From Palsa-504 sp963769715 (GTDB lineage: Bacteria; Actinomycetota; Actinomycetes; Streptosporangiales; Streptosporangiaceae): a stretch of DNA of 64,000 nucleotides. The DNA is taken from positions 1 through 64,000 of the forward strand of contig CAVYNE010000013.1 in assembly GCA_963769715.1 (NCBI GenBank), written 5' to 3'. The first letter of the stretch is position 1. Each line of letters opens with the position of its first letter. Below the pieces are notes generated by a model. That model made no database searches. It had not been told where the DNA came from and worked only from the letters and a program-made list of their open reading frames with translations. A program made the translations under genes and the position numbers. This document shows positions 51,529 through 60,700 of the stretch, piece by piece.

Positions 51529-52997
51529 GACCTAAGCCTATAGGCGTTGCCGCAGGCTCTGCGCGTGCTTATCGCGGCGCCAATAACGGGCGGCGCCGAT
51601 AACGGGCGGCGGAGGAAATGGCCGCCGCGGCTGGCGGACCGGCCCGGGCCTAGGCGCTGCGTGATCTTTTCCGTGATCTCGCCCCGGGCCAGGTCGGCCG
51701 CGAGCAGGCAGGCCGAGGTGACGGCGCGGGCGGTGCTCGCGCCGTGAGCGATCACCACGGTTCCGCCCAAGCCAAGCAGGACAGCTCCGCCGTAACTCTC
51801 AGCGTCGAGCCGCGCGGCGAGCTCCCGCAGCCCGCGGCGCTGCAGGAACGCGCCGATCCGGGCGGTCCGCGTCGCGGTCACCGCGGCCCGCAGTTCGGCC
51901 GCGGCGAACCGGATCGTGCCCTCGAGCGTCTTCAGCGCCACGTTCCCGGTGAAGCCGTCGGTCACGATGACGTCGAGATCGCCGGCCAGCAGGTCACCGC
52001 CCTCCACGTTACCGGCGAAGCTCAGCGGGAGCGCGCCGTGCGGCGGATCGCTGGCCAGCAGTTCGTGCGCTCGCCTGGTGAACTTGTTGCCCTTGCCCGG
52101 TTCGGTCCCGATCGTCAGCAGGCCCACCCTGGGCGCGGGCACGCCGAGCGTGAGCTGGGCGTAAGCCACGCCGAGCTGGCCGAACTGGACGAGCATCTCC
52201 GGCTTGGGGTCGGCGGTCGCGCCCGCGTCGATGAGCACGGTGCGGCCCGGGTGGGTCGGCAGCACGACGGCGAGCCCGGGCCGCAGCACGCCGGGCAGTG
52301 ACCGCAGTCGCAGCCGCGCCGTGGCCACGATGCCGCCGGTGGACCCGGCGGATACCACGGCGGCCGCGTCGCCGCGCCTGACCAGCTGGCACGCCACCGC
52401 GACGCTCGATCGCGGGCGGCGCAGGCTGGCCAGCGCGCCTTCGTCCATCGCCAGGTTGTCTTCGGCCGGGACGATCTGGACCTCATCGATGGCGCCCATC
52501 CCGCCGAGTACCTCGCGCAGCCGCGCCGGGGGTCCGGTCAGCAGGACGCGGACGCCGTGCTCGCGCTGGGCCGCGAGCGCCCCGGCCACGATCTCGCCGG
52601 GGGCGTGATCCCCGCCCATGGCGTCGACCGCGATCACCGGACCGGACCCGCCGCGGCCCGGGCGCAGCGCGTTGTCCGCGGGGCGCCCGGGATCCGCCTG
52701 GTCCCCCGGGCTGGCTGGATACCTGGCCCCCCCGGAGTCCCCGGCCTCCGCGGAGTCTGCGGCGGGCCGGGAACCACCGCTCTCGCCGTCCCGGGCCAGG
52801 GACCGCCGCTCCGGGCTGTCCGGCGCGGCGTTCAGCGGATCACCCGGGTGCGCGACCGCGGATGATGCCCCATCCTTTGTATGCCCTTCGACCTTCAGTG
52901 CCGGTGTAGTCGCCCCATTATGGCCCTGACGAGGAGTTCGGGCCCCCTGGACCTTGGAACCCCGCTGGTCCGCTTGTCGCGGATTGGCGTGAGCCAT
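51438..52997 (-). CDS. plsX: Phosphate acyltransferase PlsX with N- and C-terminal extensions
   Basis: PlsX transfers acyl groups from acyl-ACP to phosphate for phospholipid synthesis. The core starts IAVDAMGGDHAPGEIVAGAL and continues with AVVSAGSTGGIVATARLRL, GLLTIGTEPGKGNKF, DVIVTDGFTGNVALKTLEG and ARGEITEKITQRLGPG. About 115 residues of Pro/Gly/Ala-rich sequence precede it, and about 65 residues follow the usual end, overlapping the argS start by 91 bases. ATG 52997 is used; a GTG at 53015 or a much later GTG is possible. The extra tail looks like lost-stop read-through. Unlike typical plsX loci, no rpmF or fabH adjoins. Confidence 0.87.
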   Translation of the reverse strand: MAHANPRQADQRGSKVQGARTPRQGHNGATTPALKVEGHTKDGASSAVAHPGDPLNAAPDSPERRSLARDGESGGSRPAADSAEAGDSGGARYPASPGDQADPGRPADNALRPGRGGSGPVIAVDAMGGDHAPGEIVAGALAAQREHGVRVLLTGPPARLREVLGGMGAIDEVQIVPAEDNLAMDEGALASLRRPRSSVAVACQLVRRGDAAAVVSAGSTGGIVATARLRLRSLPGVLRPGLAVVLPTHPGRTVLIDAGATADPKPEMLVQFGQLGVAYAQLTLGVPAPRVGLLTIGTEPGKGNKFTRRAHELLASDPPHGALPLSFAGNVEGGDLLAGDLDVIVTDGFTGNVALKTLEGTIRFAAAELRAAVTATRTARIGAFLQRRGLRELAARLDAESYGGAVLLGLGGTVVIAHGASTARAVTSACLLAADLARGEITEKITQRLGPGRSASRGGHFLRRPLSAPPVIGAAISTRRACGNAYRLRSWPIHSRFSRSGCATPSWRRSARSTAIPTR

Positions 52998-53127
52998 ACG
53001 GAAGGTAACCGGCACTGTACGCCCGGTATTGTCCGGCTAAATAGGCACAGAATGGACCGCGGATCAATACTGGGGTCTTGGAAGTTGCTGTGATCTGGCC
53101 GAATACTTCCTGCGAAACATGGTAATT

Positions 53128-53172
53128 GTCTCGACAGCAGAAAGGTGGAAGGAGGATCGGAACTGTCGAGAC
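53128..53172. promoter_or_regulatory. 10-base inverted repeat in the leader of the KamA-like gene
   Basis: GTCTCGACAG and its exact complement CTGTCGAGAC flank 25 bases that contain the purine-rich AAAGGTGGAAGGAGGATCGG. It lies in the 338 bases between divergent plsX and the radical SAM gene, about 165 bases before the latter's start. As RNA it would form a hairpin with a ribosome-site-like loop; as DNA it could be an operator. Confidence 0.45.
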
Positions 53173-53335
53173 GGCCGGCGCGTAAATAAGCGTGGGAGAG
53201 CAGTTTTGGCCAGGCGTTAGCCGGGGAACGCGGCCAAGCGGGGAAAACCGCTGGGGAGCGGGTGTCATTGGGCTATTTTCGTGCGTTTACGCGGCGCTTC
53301 GGCCGCGCAGCGCGCCGGACGGAGGGAGAAGATGC

Positions 53336-54751
53336 GTGACTGACATCCAGCAGGCCGTGCCGTCGGCACGGTCGGCGGGCCGCGGGTTCCGTGCCTATTC
53401 GGCGAAACATCTGGACATGCTCGGGCAGCGGGCCGGCCTGCCGCCAGCAGAACGGCTGGCGGTCCGGGCGGTGGCGACCGTGCTGCCGTTCCGGACCAAC
53501 TCGTACGTGGTCGAGAACCTGATCGACTGGGACGCGGCCCCCGACGACCCGATCTACCGGCTGGTCTTCCCCCAGCCGGACATGCTGCCCGCGGCGGACG
53601 TGCGGCGGCTCGCCGACATGATCGACGGCGGCGCTCCCGAGGCTGGCCTGCGCGCCGCCGCGCACGAGATCCGGATGCGGCTGAACCCCCATCCGGCCGG
53701 CCAGCTGCTCTTGAACGCGCCCACCTTGGGCGGCCGGGCCGTGCCCGGCCTGCAGCACAAGTACCCGGAGACCGTGCTCTTCTTCCCCCGGCAGGGGCAG
53801 ACCTGCCACGCGTACTGCAGCTACTGCTTCCGGTGGGCGCAGTTCGTCGATGAGCCCGACCTGAAGATGGCCACGGACGATATCGGCACGCTGGTGGCCT
53901 ACCTTGGCGAGCATCCCGAGGTGACCAGCGTTCTGATCACCGGCGGCGACCCCATGATCATGGGCGAGCCGGTGCTCCGCCGCTACATAGAGCCGCTCAT
54001 AGATCCGGTGAACCGCCTTGACCACCTCGAGTCGATCAGGATCGGCACCAAGTCGCTGGCCTACTGGCCGCAGCGCTTCGTCAGCGACCCGGACGCCGAC
54101 GCGACCCTGCGGCTATTCGGCGAGGTCCTCGCCTCGGGCCGGACGCTGGCGGTGATGGCGCACTTCTCGCATCCGCGCGAGCTCGAGCCGCCGGTCCTCG
54201 CCGAGGCCGTGCGCCGGATCAGGGGTACCGGGGCAGTGATCCGCACCCAGGCTCCGCTGATCAGGTCGATCAACGACGACCCGGAGGCCTGGCGGGCCAT
54301 GTGGCGGACGCAGGTCCGGATGGGCATGATTCCCTACTACATGTTCGTGGAGCGGGACACCGGCCCGCAGGACTACTTCGCGGTGCCGCTGGCCCGCGGA
54401 TACGAGATCTTCCGCGAGGCCTACCAGGGTGTTTCCGGTCTGGGCCGGACCGTCCGGGGTCCGTCGATGTCGGCTACGCCGGGGAAGGTGTGCGTCGACG
54501 GCGTGACCGAGGTGGCGGGCCTCAAGGTCTTCGTCCTGCGCATGATCCAGGCGCGCGACCCGGAGCTGGTGGGAACGCCGTTTTTCGCCAGGTTCGACCC
54601 GGCCGCCTGCTGGCTCACCGACCTGGAGCCCGTGTTCGCGTCCCGGTTCCCCTATGAGCCCGCCCGCTATGAGGCCGTCCCTGACGAACTGCCCGGGCTA
54701 TGGCCCGCGGAGCCGGACGAGCCGGGTGAGCTCATGGTCCCGGCCATCTGA
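53336..54751 (+). CDS. KamA-family radical SAM protein (lysine 2,3-aminomutase-like)
   Basis: This 471-residue radical SAM enzyme has the cluster motif CHAYCSYC at residues 157-164, VLITGGDPMIM (GGDP motif near 205), LAYWPQRFVSDPDADATLRL, and the KamA-type pattern TQAPLIRSINDDPEAW and YYMFVERDTGPQDYF. Lysine 2,3-aminomutase moves an amino group with PLP and a 5'-deoxyadenosyl radical; the usual PLP lysine cannot be located with confidence, so the reaction is uncertain. GTG at 53336 follows GGAGGGAGAA; the nearby ATG at 53332 is out of frame. No beta-lysine-using gene is recognisable beside it. Confidence 0.85.
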   Translation: MTDIQQAVPSARSAGRGFRAYSAKHLDMLGQRAGLPPAERLAVRAVATVLPFRTNSYVVENLIDWDAAPDDPIYRLVFPQPDMLPAADVRRLADMIDGGAPEAGLRAAAHEIRMRLNPHPAGQLLLNAPTLGGRAVPGLQHKYPETVLFFPRQGQTCHAYCSYCFRWAQFVDEPDLKMATDDIGTLVAYLGEHPEVTSVLITGGDPMIMGEPVLRRYIEPLIDPVNRLDHLESIRIGTKSLAYWPQRFVSDPDADATLRLFGEVLASGRTLAVMAHFSHPRELEPPVLAEAVRRIRGTGAVIRTQAPLIRSINDDPEAWRAMWRTQVRMGMIPYYMFVERDTGPQDYFAVPLARGYEIFREAYQGVSGLGRTVRGPSMSATPGKVCVDGVTEVAGLKVFVLRMIQARDPELVGTPFFARFDPAACWLTDLEPVFASRFPYEPARYEAVPDELPGLWPAEPDEPGELMVPAI

Positions 54752-54932
54752 CTCCGGGCCGCACCGGACGCCGCCGTAGGGTCCTGGCCGCTGGCCTTGT
54801 TCTTGATGGCGAGGCAGCTAGCCGCGGCCAGGGCCACCACGGCGATGGGCATGACCGTGGTCCTCGGCGCTAGCCTCGCCGTCGGCCCACCGGCCCTACG
54901 GCGTCGGAGCCGCGGCGGGTATGCTCCCGGTC

Positions 54933-55706
54933 ATGGAGCTGAACGGTAATTCGGCGGTCGTCTCCGGCGGCGCGAGCGGACTCGGCGAGGCGACTGCGCG
55001 GGTGCTGGCGACGGCCGGCGCCACCGTCGTCATCGCCGACCTGAACGAGACCCGCGGCAAGCAGATCGCGGATGAGATCGGCGGGGTGTTCGCCCGCACC
55101 GACGTGGCCGACGAGGTATCGGTGCAGGCGGCGGTGGACGCCGCGGTCTCTACTGGCTTCCCGCTGCGGGTCGCGGTCAGCTGCGCCGGCATCGGCTGGG
55201 CGGCGCGGACCGTCGCGCGCGACGGCACCCCTCATGACCTGGCCGCCTACCAGAAGGTCATCGCCGTCAACCTGGTCGGTACCTTCAACCTGATGCGCCT
55301 GGCCGCCGCGGCCATGGCCAAGACCGAGCCTGTCGACGCCGACGGCCAGCGCGGTGTCGTCATCAACACCTCCTCGGTCGCGGGCATCGAGGGCCAGACC
55401 GGCCAGATCGCGTACTCAGCCTCCAAGGGCGGCATCATCGGGATGACCGTGCCGGGCGCGCGCGACCTGTCCGCCATCGGGGTACGGGTTCTCGCGATCT
55501 GCCCGGGCATCATCGACACGCCGATTTACGGGTTCTCCGGGAACGCCGAGGAGTTCAAGGCCCGGCTGGTGGCCCCGGTGGTCTTTCCCAAGCGGATGGG
55601 GCGGTCCGATGAATTCGGTCACCTGGTCCGGGTGCTGATCGAGAACGACTACATGAACGCCGAGGTGGTGCGCTTCGACGGCGGGATCAGGTTCCAGCCC
55701 AAGTAG
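54933..55706 (+). CDS. SDR-family dehydrogenase (3-hydroxyacyl-CoA dehydrogenase type 2-like)
   Basis: This 257-residue short-chain dehydrogenase has VVSGGASGLGEATARVLATA, ADLNETRGKQIADEIGG, SCAGIGWAART, catalytic Ser in INTSSVAGIEGQTGQ, YSASKGGIIGMTVPGARDL and CPGIIDTPIYGF, ending EVVRFDGGIRFQPK. The pattern is that of the HSD17B10 type, NAD-dependent oxidation of 3-hydroxyacyl-CoA in fatty-acid or isoleucine breakdown. ATG 54933 (MELNGN) is preferred to 54921. It stands 182 bases after the radical SAM gene. Confidence 0.9.
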   Translation: MELNGNSAVVSGGASGLGEATARVLATAGATVVIADLNETRGKQIADEIGGVFARTDVADEVSVQAAVDAAVSTGFPLRVAVSCAGIGWAARTVARDGTPHDLAAYQKVIAVNLVGTFNLMRLAAAAMAKTEPVDADGQRGVVINTSSVAGIEGQTGQIAYSASKGGIIGMTVPGARDLSAIGVRVLAICPGIIDTPIYGFSGNAEEFKARLVAPVVFPKRMGRSDEFGHLVRVLIENDYMNAEVVRFDGGIRFQPK

Positions 55707-55754
55707 GCTGGCCGGGGCACGGATTCTCCTACCCCGATCGTTTTGGCGGCACGC

Positions 55755-57692
55755 ATGTGCGGAATTACCGGCTGCCTGGCCCTGGCAGACGGAGCAGGGC
55801 CCGACACCGAGTGGGTCGGCCGTGCCGCCATGCGCATCGCCCACCGCGGGCCCGACGACGAGGCTTTCTTCGCCGATCGCGACCTGGCCCTGGGCTTCCG
55901 GCGGCTGGCCATCATCGACACCTCGGCCGCCGGGCGGCAGCCGATGCACTCGGCGGACGGCCGCTTCGTGATGGTCTTCGACGGCGAGATCTACAACTAC
56001 GTCGAGCTGGCCCAGCGCCTGCTCGCCCGCGGCGTCCGGCTGCGCAGCAGGTCAGCGGCCGAGGTGCTGATTGAGATGTACGCCTGGCTGGGCAGAGACG
56101 TGGTTCGCCAGCTCAGGGGCATGTATGCGTTCGCCATCTGGGATCGGCGCACCCGTGAGCTATTTTGTGCACGCGACCCGTTCGGCATAAAGCCCTTCTT
56201 CTACGGGCTGACCAGCGGCCACCGGCCCAGGTCCGGGCCTCAGCTCTGGTTCGCCTCCGAGCGCAAGGCACTGGCCGATGCCGGCGAGGTGACCGCGATC
56301 GACCCGGACGCGCTGGGCAGGTACCTGTCGTTCCAGTACGTGCCGGCGCCGGCCACCATGGTGCCGCCGACGCGGTCGCTGCCGCCCGGGCACGTGCTGA
56401 TCGCCCGGCCGGGCGGCCGGGTCGACGTGTTCAGGTACTGGCGTCCCGAGCTGCGGCCAGCTAGGTCCCCGTCGTCGAGCTCGCCGGAAAAGATCCTGGC
56501 CGCGCTGCGCGACTCGGTGGCCGTTCACCTGCGCAGCGACGTCCCGGTCGGCGCGTTCCTGTCCGGCGGGGTGGACTCGGCCACCCTCTGCGCGCTCGCG
56601 GCCGAGATCTCTCCCGGCTTGGCGACCTTCACTGTCGGATTCGAGCGCGAGGGCTACAGCGAAATCGACGACGCCATGGCCACGGCGACCGCGCTCGGTG
56701 TGAAGTCCGTTCCGTACGTGATCAGCCCCGAGGAGTTCCTCGCCTGCCTGCCCCGGATCATCTGGCACCTGGACGACCCGATGGCGGACGCGGCCGCCGT
56801 CCCGCTGTGGTTCGCCGCCCGCGAGGCGCGCAAGCACGTCAAGGTGGTGCTGTCCGGTGAGGGCGCCGACGAGCTGTTCGGCGGATACGGCGTCTACTAC
56901 CAGCCGGGCTTGGTCCGGGCCGGGCAGGCCCTGCCCGGATGGGGACGAGCGACGATCGGCCGGGTCGCCTCCGAGCTGCCGTCCGGGCGCCGGGGCAAGG
57001 GCCTGCTCAGCCGGACCTCGACGCCGCTGCGCCGACGGTACATCGGCAACGCCTACGTGTACCACGGTGCGGAGGCGCGCCTCCTGGCCGCCCACGGCAA
57101 CGGCAGCGAGTTCGACGTGACCGATCCGGTGTACCGGCAGGCGGCCGAGGCCGGGCTGGACGACGTCGCCACCATGCAGCTGGTCGATGTCAACACCTGG
57201 CTGCCGGGCGACATCCTGGTCAAGGCCGACCGGATGGCCATGGCCCACGGCCTGGAGCTGCGCACGCCGTTCCTCGACCGCGAGGTGCTCGCGGTGGCCG
57301 CGCGCCTGGCCCGGGTGGAGAAGACCGCCGCGGGCACCACGAAGTTCGCGCTCCGGGAGGCCATCGGCGAACTGCTGCCGCAGGCCGCCGCGGAACGCGC
57401 CAAACTGGGCTTTCCGGTGCCGCTCGGCTACTGGCTCCGCGGCGGCATGTATGGTTTCGCGGAGCAGGTGGTCCGCACGGCGCAGACCGGCCAGTGGCTG
57501 AACAAGGGCGCCGCGCTCGAGATCCTGCGCCGCTTCCGGGCCGACGATCCCGAGGTGACCTGGAGGCAGGTGTGGCTGCTGGTCGTATTCTCGTTGTGGC
57601 ACCAGATCTACGTCGAGCGCGTTTACGACCCGGTGGCCCTCGGCTGGTCAGGGGGCCAGGGGGGTACGGGGGGACGGGCAGTCCCCCCGTGA
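55755..57692 (+). CDS. asnB: Glutamine-hydrolysing asparagine synthetase
   Basis: This 645-residue amidotransferase starts MCGITGCLA with the catalytic Cys2 of the class II glutaminase. It shows IAHRGPDDEAFFADRD, FRRLAIIDTSAAGRQPMHS, MVFDGEIYNYVELA, then an ATP-pyrophosphatase domain with AFLSGGVDSATLCALAAE near residue 270, VVLSGEGADELFGGYG and LVKADRMAMAHGLELRTPFL. The C-terminal tail GWSGGQGGTGGRAVPP is encoded by the G-rich dispersed element, so the original stop was probably replaced. It may make free Asn or amidate a polymer or natural product alongside the glycosyltransferases downstream. Confidence 0.93.
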   Translation: MCGITGCLALADGAGPDTEWVGRAAMRIAHRGPDDEAFFADRDLALGFRRLAIIDTSAAGRQPMHSADGRFVMVFDGEIYNYVELAQRLLARGVRLRSRSAAEVLIEMYAWLGRDVVRQLRGMYAFAIWDRRTRELFCARDPFGIKPFFYGLTSGHRPRSGPQLWFASERKALADAGEVTAIDPDALGRYLSFQYVPAPATMVPPTRSLPPGHVLIARPGGRVDVFRYWRPELRPARSPSSSSPEKILAALRDSVAVHLRSDVPVGAFLSGGVDSATLCALAAEISPGLATFTVGFEREGYSEIDDAMATATALGVKSVPYVISPEEFLACLPRIIWHLDDPMADAAAVPLWFAAREARKHVKVVLSGEGADELFGGYGVYYQPGLVRAGQALPGWGRATIGRVASELPSGRRGKGLLSRTSTPLRRRYIGNAYVYHGAEARLLAAHGNGSEFDVTDPVYRQAAEAGLDDVATMQLVDVNTWLPGDILVKADRMAMAHGLELRTPFLDREVLAVAARLARVEKTAAGTTKFALREAIGELLPQAAAERAKLGFPVPLGYWLRGGMYGFAEQVVRTAQTGQWLNKGAALEILRRFRADDPEVTWRQVWLLVVFSLWHQIYVERVYDPVALGWSGGQGGTGGRAVPP

Positions 57693-57721
57693 TCGGGGGG
57701 TCCAGGGGGGGCGCCCCCCGG
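57650..57721. repeat. G-rich dispersed element, copy B
   Basis: The same series as at 30909-30978, GGCCAGGGGGGTACGGGGGG, spacer, CCCCCCGTGATCGGGGGG, TCCAGGGGGG, CGCCCCCC. Its 5' half is translated as the last residues of AsnB, and it ends 20 bases before the next start codon, ahead of the ribosome site (ACGGAGAACGAG). Insertion of the element at the asnB 3' end is the simplest explanation. Confidence 0.8.
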
Positions 57722-57741
57722 ATGAAACGGAGAACGAGCCT

Positions 57742-60700
57742 TTGAGTACTCCCAGGATCAGCGTCGTCGTGGCGTTCTTCAACAACGAAGACGATCTCGG
57801 CGACTGCCTGGACTCGATCGCCGCCCAGTCGTTCGCTGACCTTGAAGTGATCATGGTCGACGACGGTTCCACCGACCACAGCGCCCAGATCGCCCGGGCC
57901 AAGGCGGCCGTCGACCCCCGTTTCGTGCTGCTGCAGCCGGGGCATGGGGGCCCGGGCGGCGCGCGTAACCGCGGCGTCGAGCGGGCCGGCGGGGAGTTCC
58001 TGGCCTTCGTCGACGGCGACGATGTGCTGCCGGCCAACGCGTACGAGCTGCTGCTGCACGCGCTCGAGCAGTCGGGCTCTGACTTCGTCAGCGGCGCCGT
58101 ATTCCGGGTGGGACCGAAGGGGATCAATCCTTCGGCACTGCATTCGCTGGCGCTCAAGGGCAGGCAGACGGGCACCCACATCACTAAGACACCGCGGCTG
58201 CTCTACGACGTGTCGGTCTGGAACAAGCTGCTGCGGCGCAGCTTCTGGGATGCCCACGAGCTGTCCTTCCCGGAGGGCGTGGTCTGGGAGGACATCCGGC
58301 TCATGACCAAGGCCCACGTGCTGGCCCGGGCCGTGGACGTGATTCCCGACACCGTCTACTACTGGCGCGAGCGCGCGCAGGGCCGGCTGTCGATCACGCA
58401 GAGCCGGACCAGCATTGCCAACCTGCGTGACCGGATGACCGCGCTGGCCGACATCGACGAGTTCATCGCCGCGCACTCCACCGGCAGCCTGCTCCGGGCC
58501 CACCAGCGCAAGGCCCTCAAGAACGACCTGTGGCTCTATGTCCAGGACCTGCACAAGGTGACCGAGGCCTACCGGGCCGAGTTCGCCGACCTGGTGAACG
58601 GTTACCTGGACCACGTCGGCCGCCGGGTGCTGCGCAGCCTGCCCGCTCCCCACAAGCTGGCCTATTACCTGGTGCGGATCCGGGCGATGCCGCAGCTCGC
58701 CGAGCTGGCCGCCTGGCTGATGGAGCAGCCGGTGCGCCAGGTGCCCATGATCCGGCGCTGGGGCAGGCTCCGCGCCGACCTGCCGTTCCGGGAGAATTCG
58801 CCGGTCCCGGTGCCGGCCCGCGTGTTCCGGCCGCACTGGCGTGACCTGGACCCGTACATGCAGGTGGACGACATCGGCTGGGCCCGTGACAAAAAGGGGC
58901 AGAGTGACAAAAGGGGACCCCGTGACAAAAGGGGGCAGAGCGGGAAGCGGGACCGGCTGGTCGTGACCGGACGGGCCAACGTGCCCTCGGTCGATATCCC
59001 CCGGCGCAGGAACACGTCCAAGATCGTGATCCTGCGGCCGCCTGGACCCGGAATCCGGCGGCTCCCGGTCGTGCGGCCCGCACGCTCGTTCCTCCACCCG
59101 GAGGCGACGGCGCTGTCCGAGCAGGACCGGTACAACTACGACTGGTCGGGTTTCCGGTTCACGGTCAGCCCCCGGTGGTTCCGCGGGACCGGGCCGTGGC
59201 AGTGCTACATGCTCGTCCGCGGCCACGGCGTATGGCGCCCGGCCCGGGTGCACACTCCGGTGCCCGGCCCGGCCGAGCGGCCGCAGCCCCGCCAGGTCGC
59301 GCCCGGCCTGCGGTTCGGCGCCCGCTGGGCCGGCCTCGGCCTGAACGTGGCCCGCTGGCGGCTGGGCGCGGTGATCACGGCTGTGGACTGGCACGACGCA
59401 GACGCAGGGACCGCGGAGATCGAAGTCGAGATGCCCGCGGGATCGGCCAGCGCCGACCCGGCCGAGCTGGTACTGGTGCGCAACCGGGGGGCGGCGGCCC
59501 GTTCGGTCCCTGCTTTTGCGGTGGCGACCCCGGCCGGCGCGCCGCTCAAGTTCCGCGCGCTCGTCCCGCTAGCTGACCTGGCCCGCGCGGCGGACGTGGT
59601 GGACCGGGCCGGCCGGGTGGCCGGCGACGACGTGATGGCCTGGGATGTCTTTATCAAGCTGGCCGGCCGCCCCAGGGTCAGGGTGGCGTGGCCGGAAGGC
59701 ATGCCGGAGAGCAGGCACCTGTTCGGCGGCCGTGAGGCCGTGGTCGGCCAGAGCCGCTACGGTGACTTTGTGCTATCTGAACGTTCTCCACGGCCGGTGA
59801 TCGACGAACACGAGTGGCAGCCCGACGGGCGCCTGGTGCTCCGCGGCAGCTTCCTCGGCGCCGGCCTCCCCGGCGGCGACCGGTACGAGACGGTGCTGCG
59901 CCGGATCGGGTCCGCCGACTCACACGTCATCGGCTTCGCAGTGGACGGTGAGCGCTTCAGCATCGAGGCCGACCTGGACCAGATGCCGTTCTTCGGCTCG
60001 GCCATCCCGCTGCGGGACGGCGAATGGAACCTGTACGTGCGCCCGGCGGGCGGTGCCTCCGAGATGCTGGCCGAGCTCAAGTACGACCACGACCGGCTGG
60101 GCGACGTCGCCGCCCAGCGGGTTCCCGCCGGGCCCAAGTGGTACCGGCTGATGATCACCGGCCATGACGATCCGCTGATCACCGCCGAGCCGCGGCTGCG
60201 CCGCATCGAGCAGGGCAACTTCGCCCAGCGGGCGCTGCGGCGCGGGTACTACCCCTTGATGCTCCGCACGCCGGTGCGCGATTCGGTCTTCTTCGTCAGC
60301 TGGAAAGGCAAGCAGTGCGGCGACAATCCGCTCGGCATCGCGGAGGAACTGCGCCGCCGGGGCGATGACCGAGAGCACCTGTGGGCCGTCACGGACTGGT
60401 CGGTGCCGGTGCCCGAGGGTGGCACCGGGGTGCTCCGCGGCACTGAGGAGTACTACGAGGCGCTGGCCCGGTCGAAGTACCTGATCTCCAACGACGACAT
60501 GCAGGCGCCGTTCCGTAAGCGCGACGGCCAGGTCTACCTGCAGACCTGGCACGGCACGCCGCTGAAGCGGATCGGGTTCGACATCTCCAACCCGCAGTTC
60601 ATCAGCGGGACGGCGTATTTCGACCACCTGGCCGCAGACATCGCACAATGGGACCTGCTGCTCTCGCCGAACCCGTTCAGCACGCCGATCATGCGCCGCG

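Noticed and set aside
54667..54852. 61-codon reverse frame after the radical SAM gene
   Set aside because: It overlaps the end of the KamA-like gene, lacks a ribosome site, and only its first 15 residues look lipoprotein-like.
56160..57602. 480-codon reverse frame opposite asnB
   Set aside because: Antisense to a clear asparagine synthetase and lacks any domain signature.
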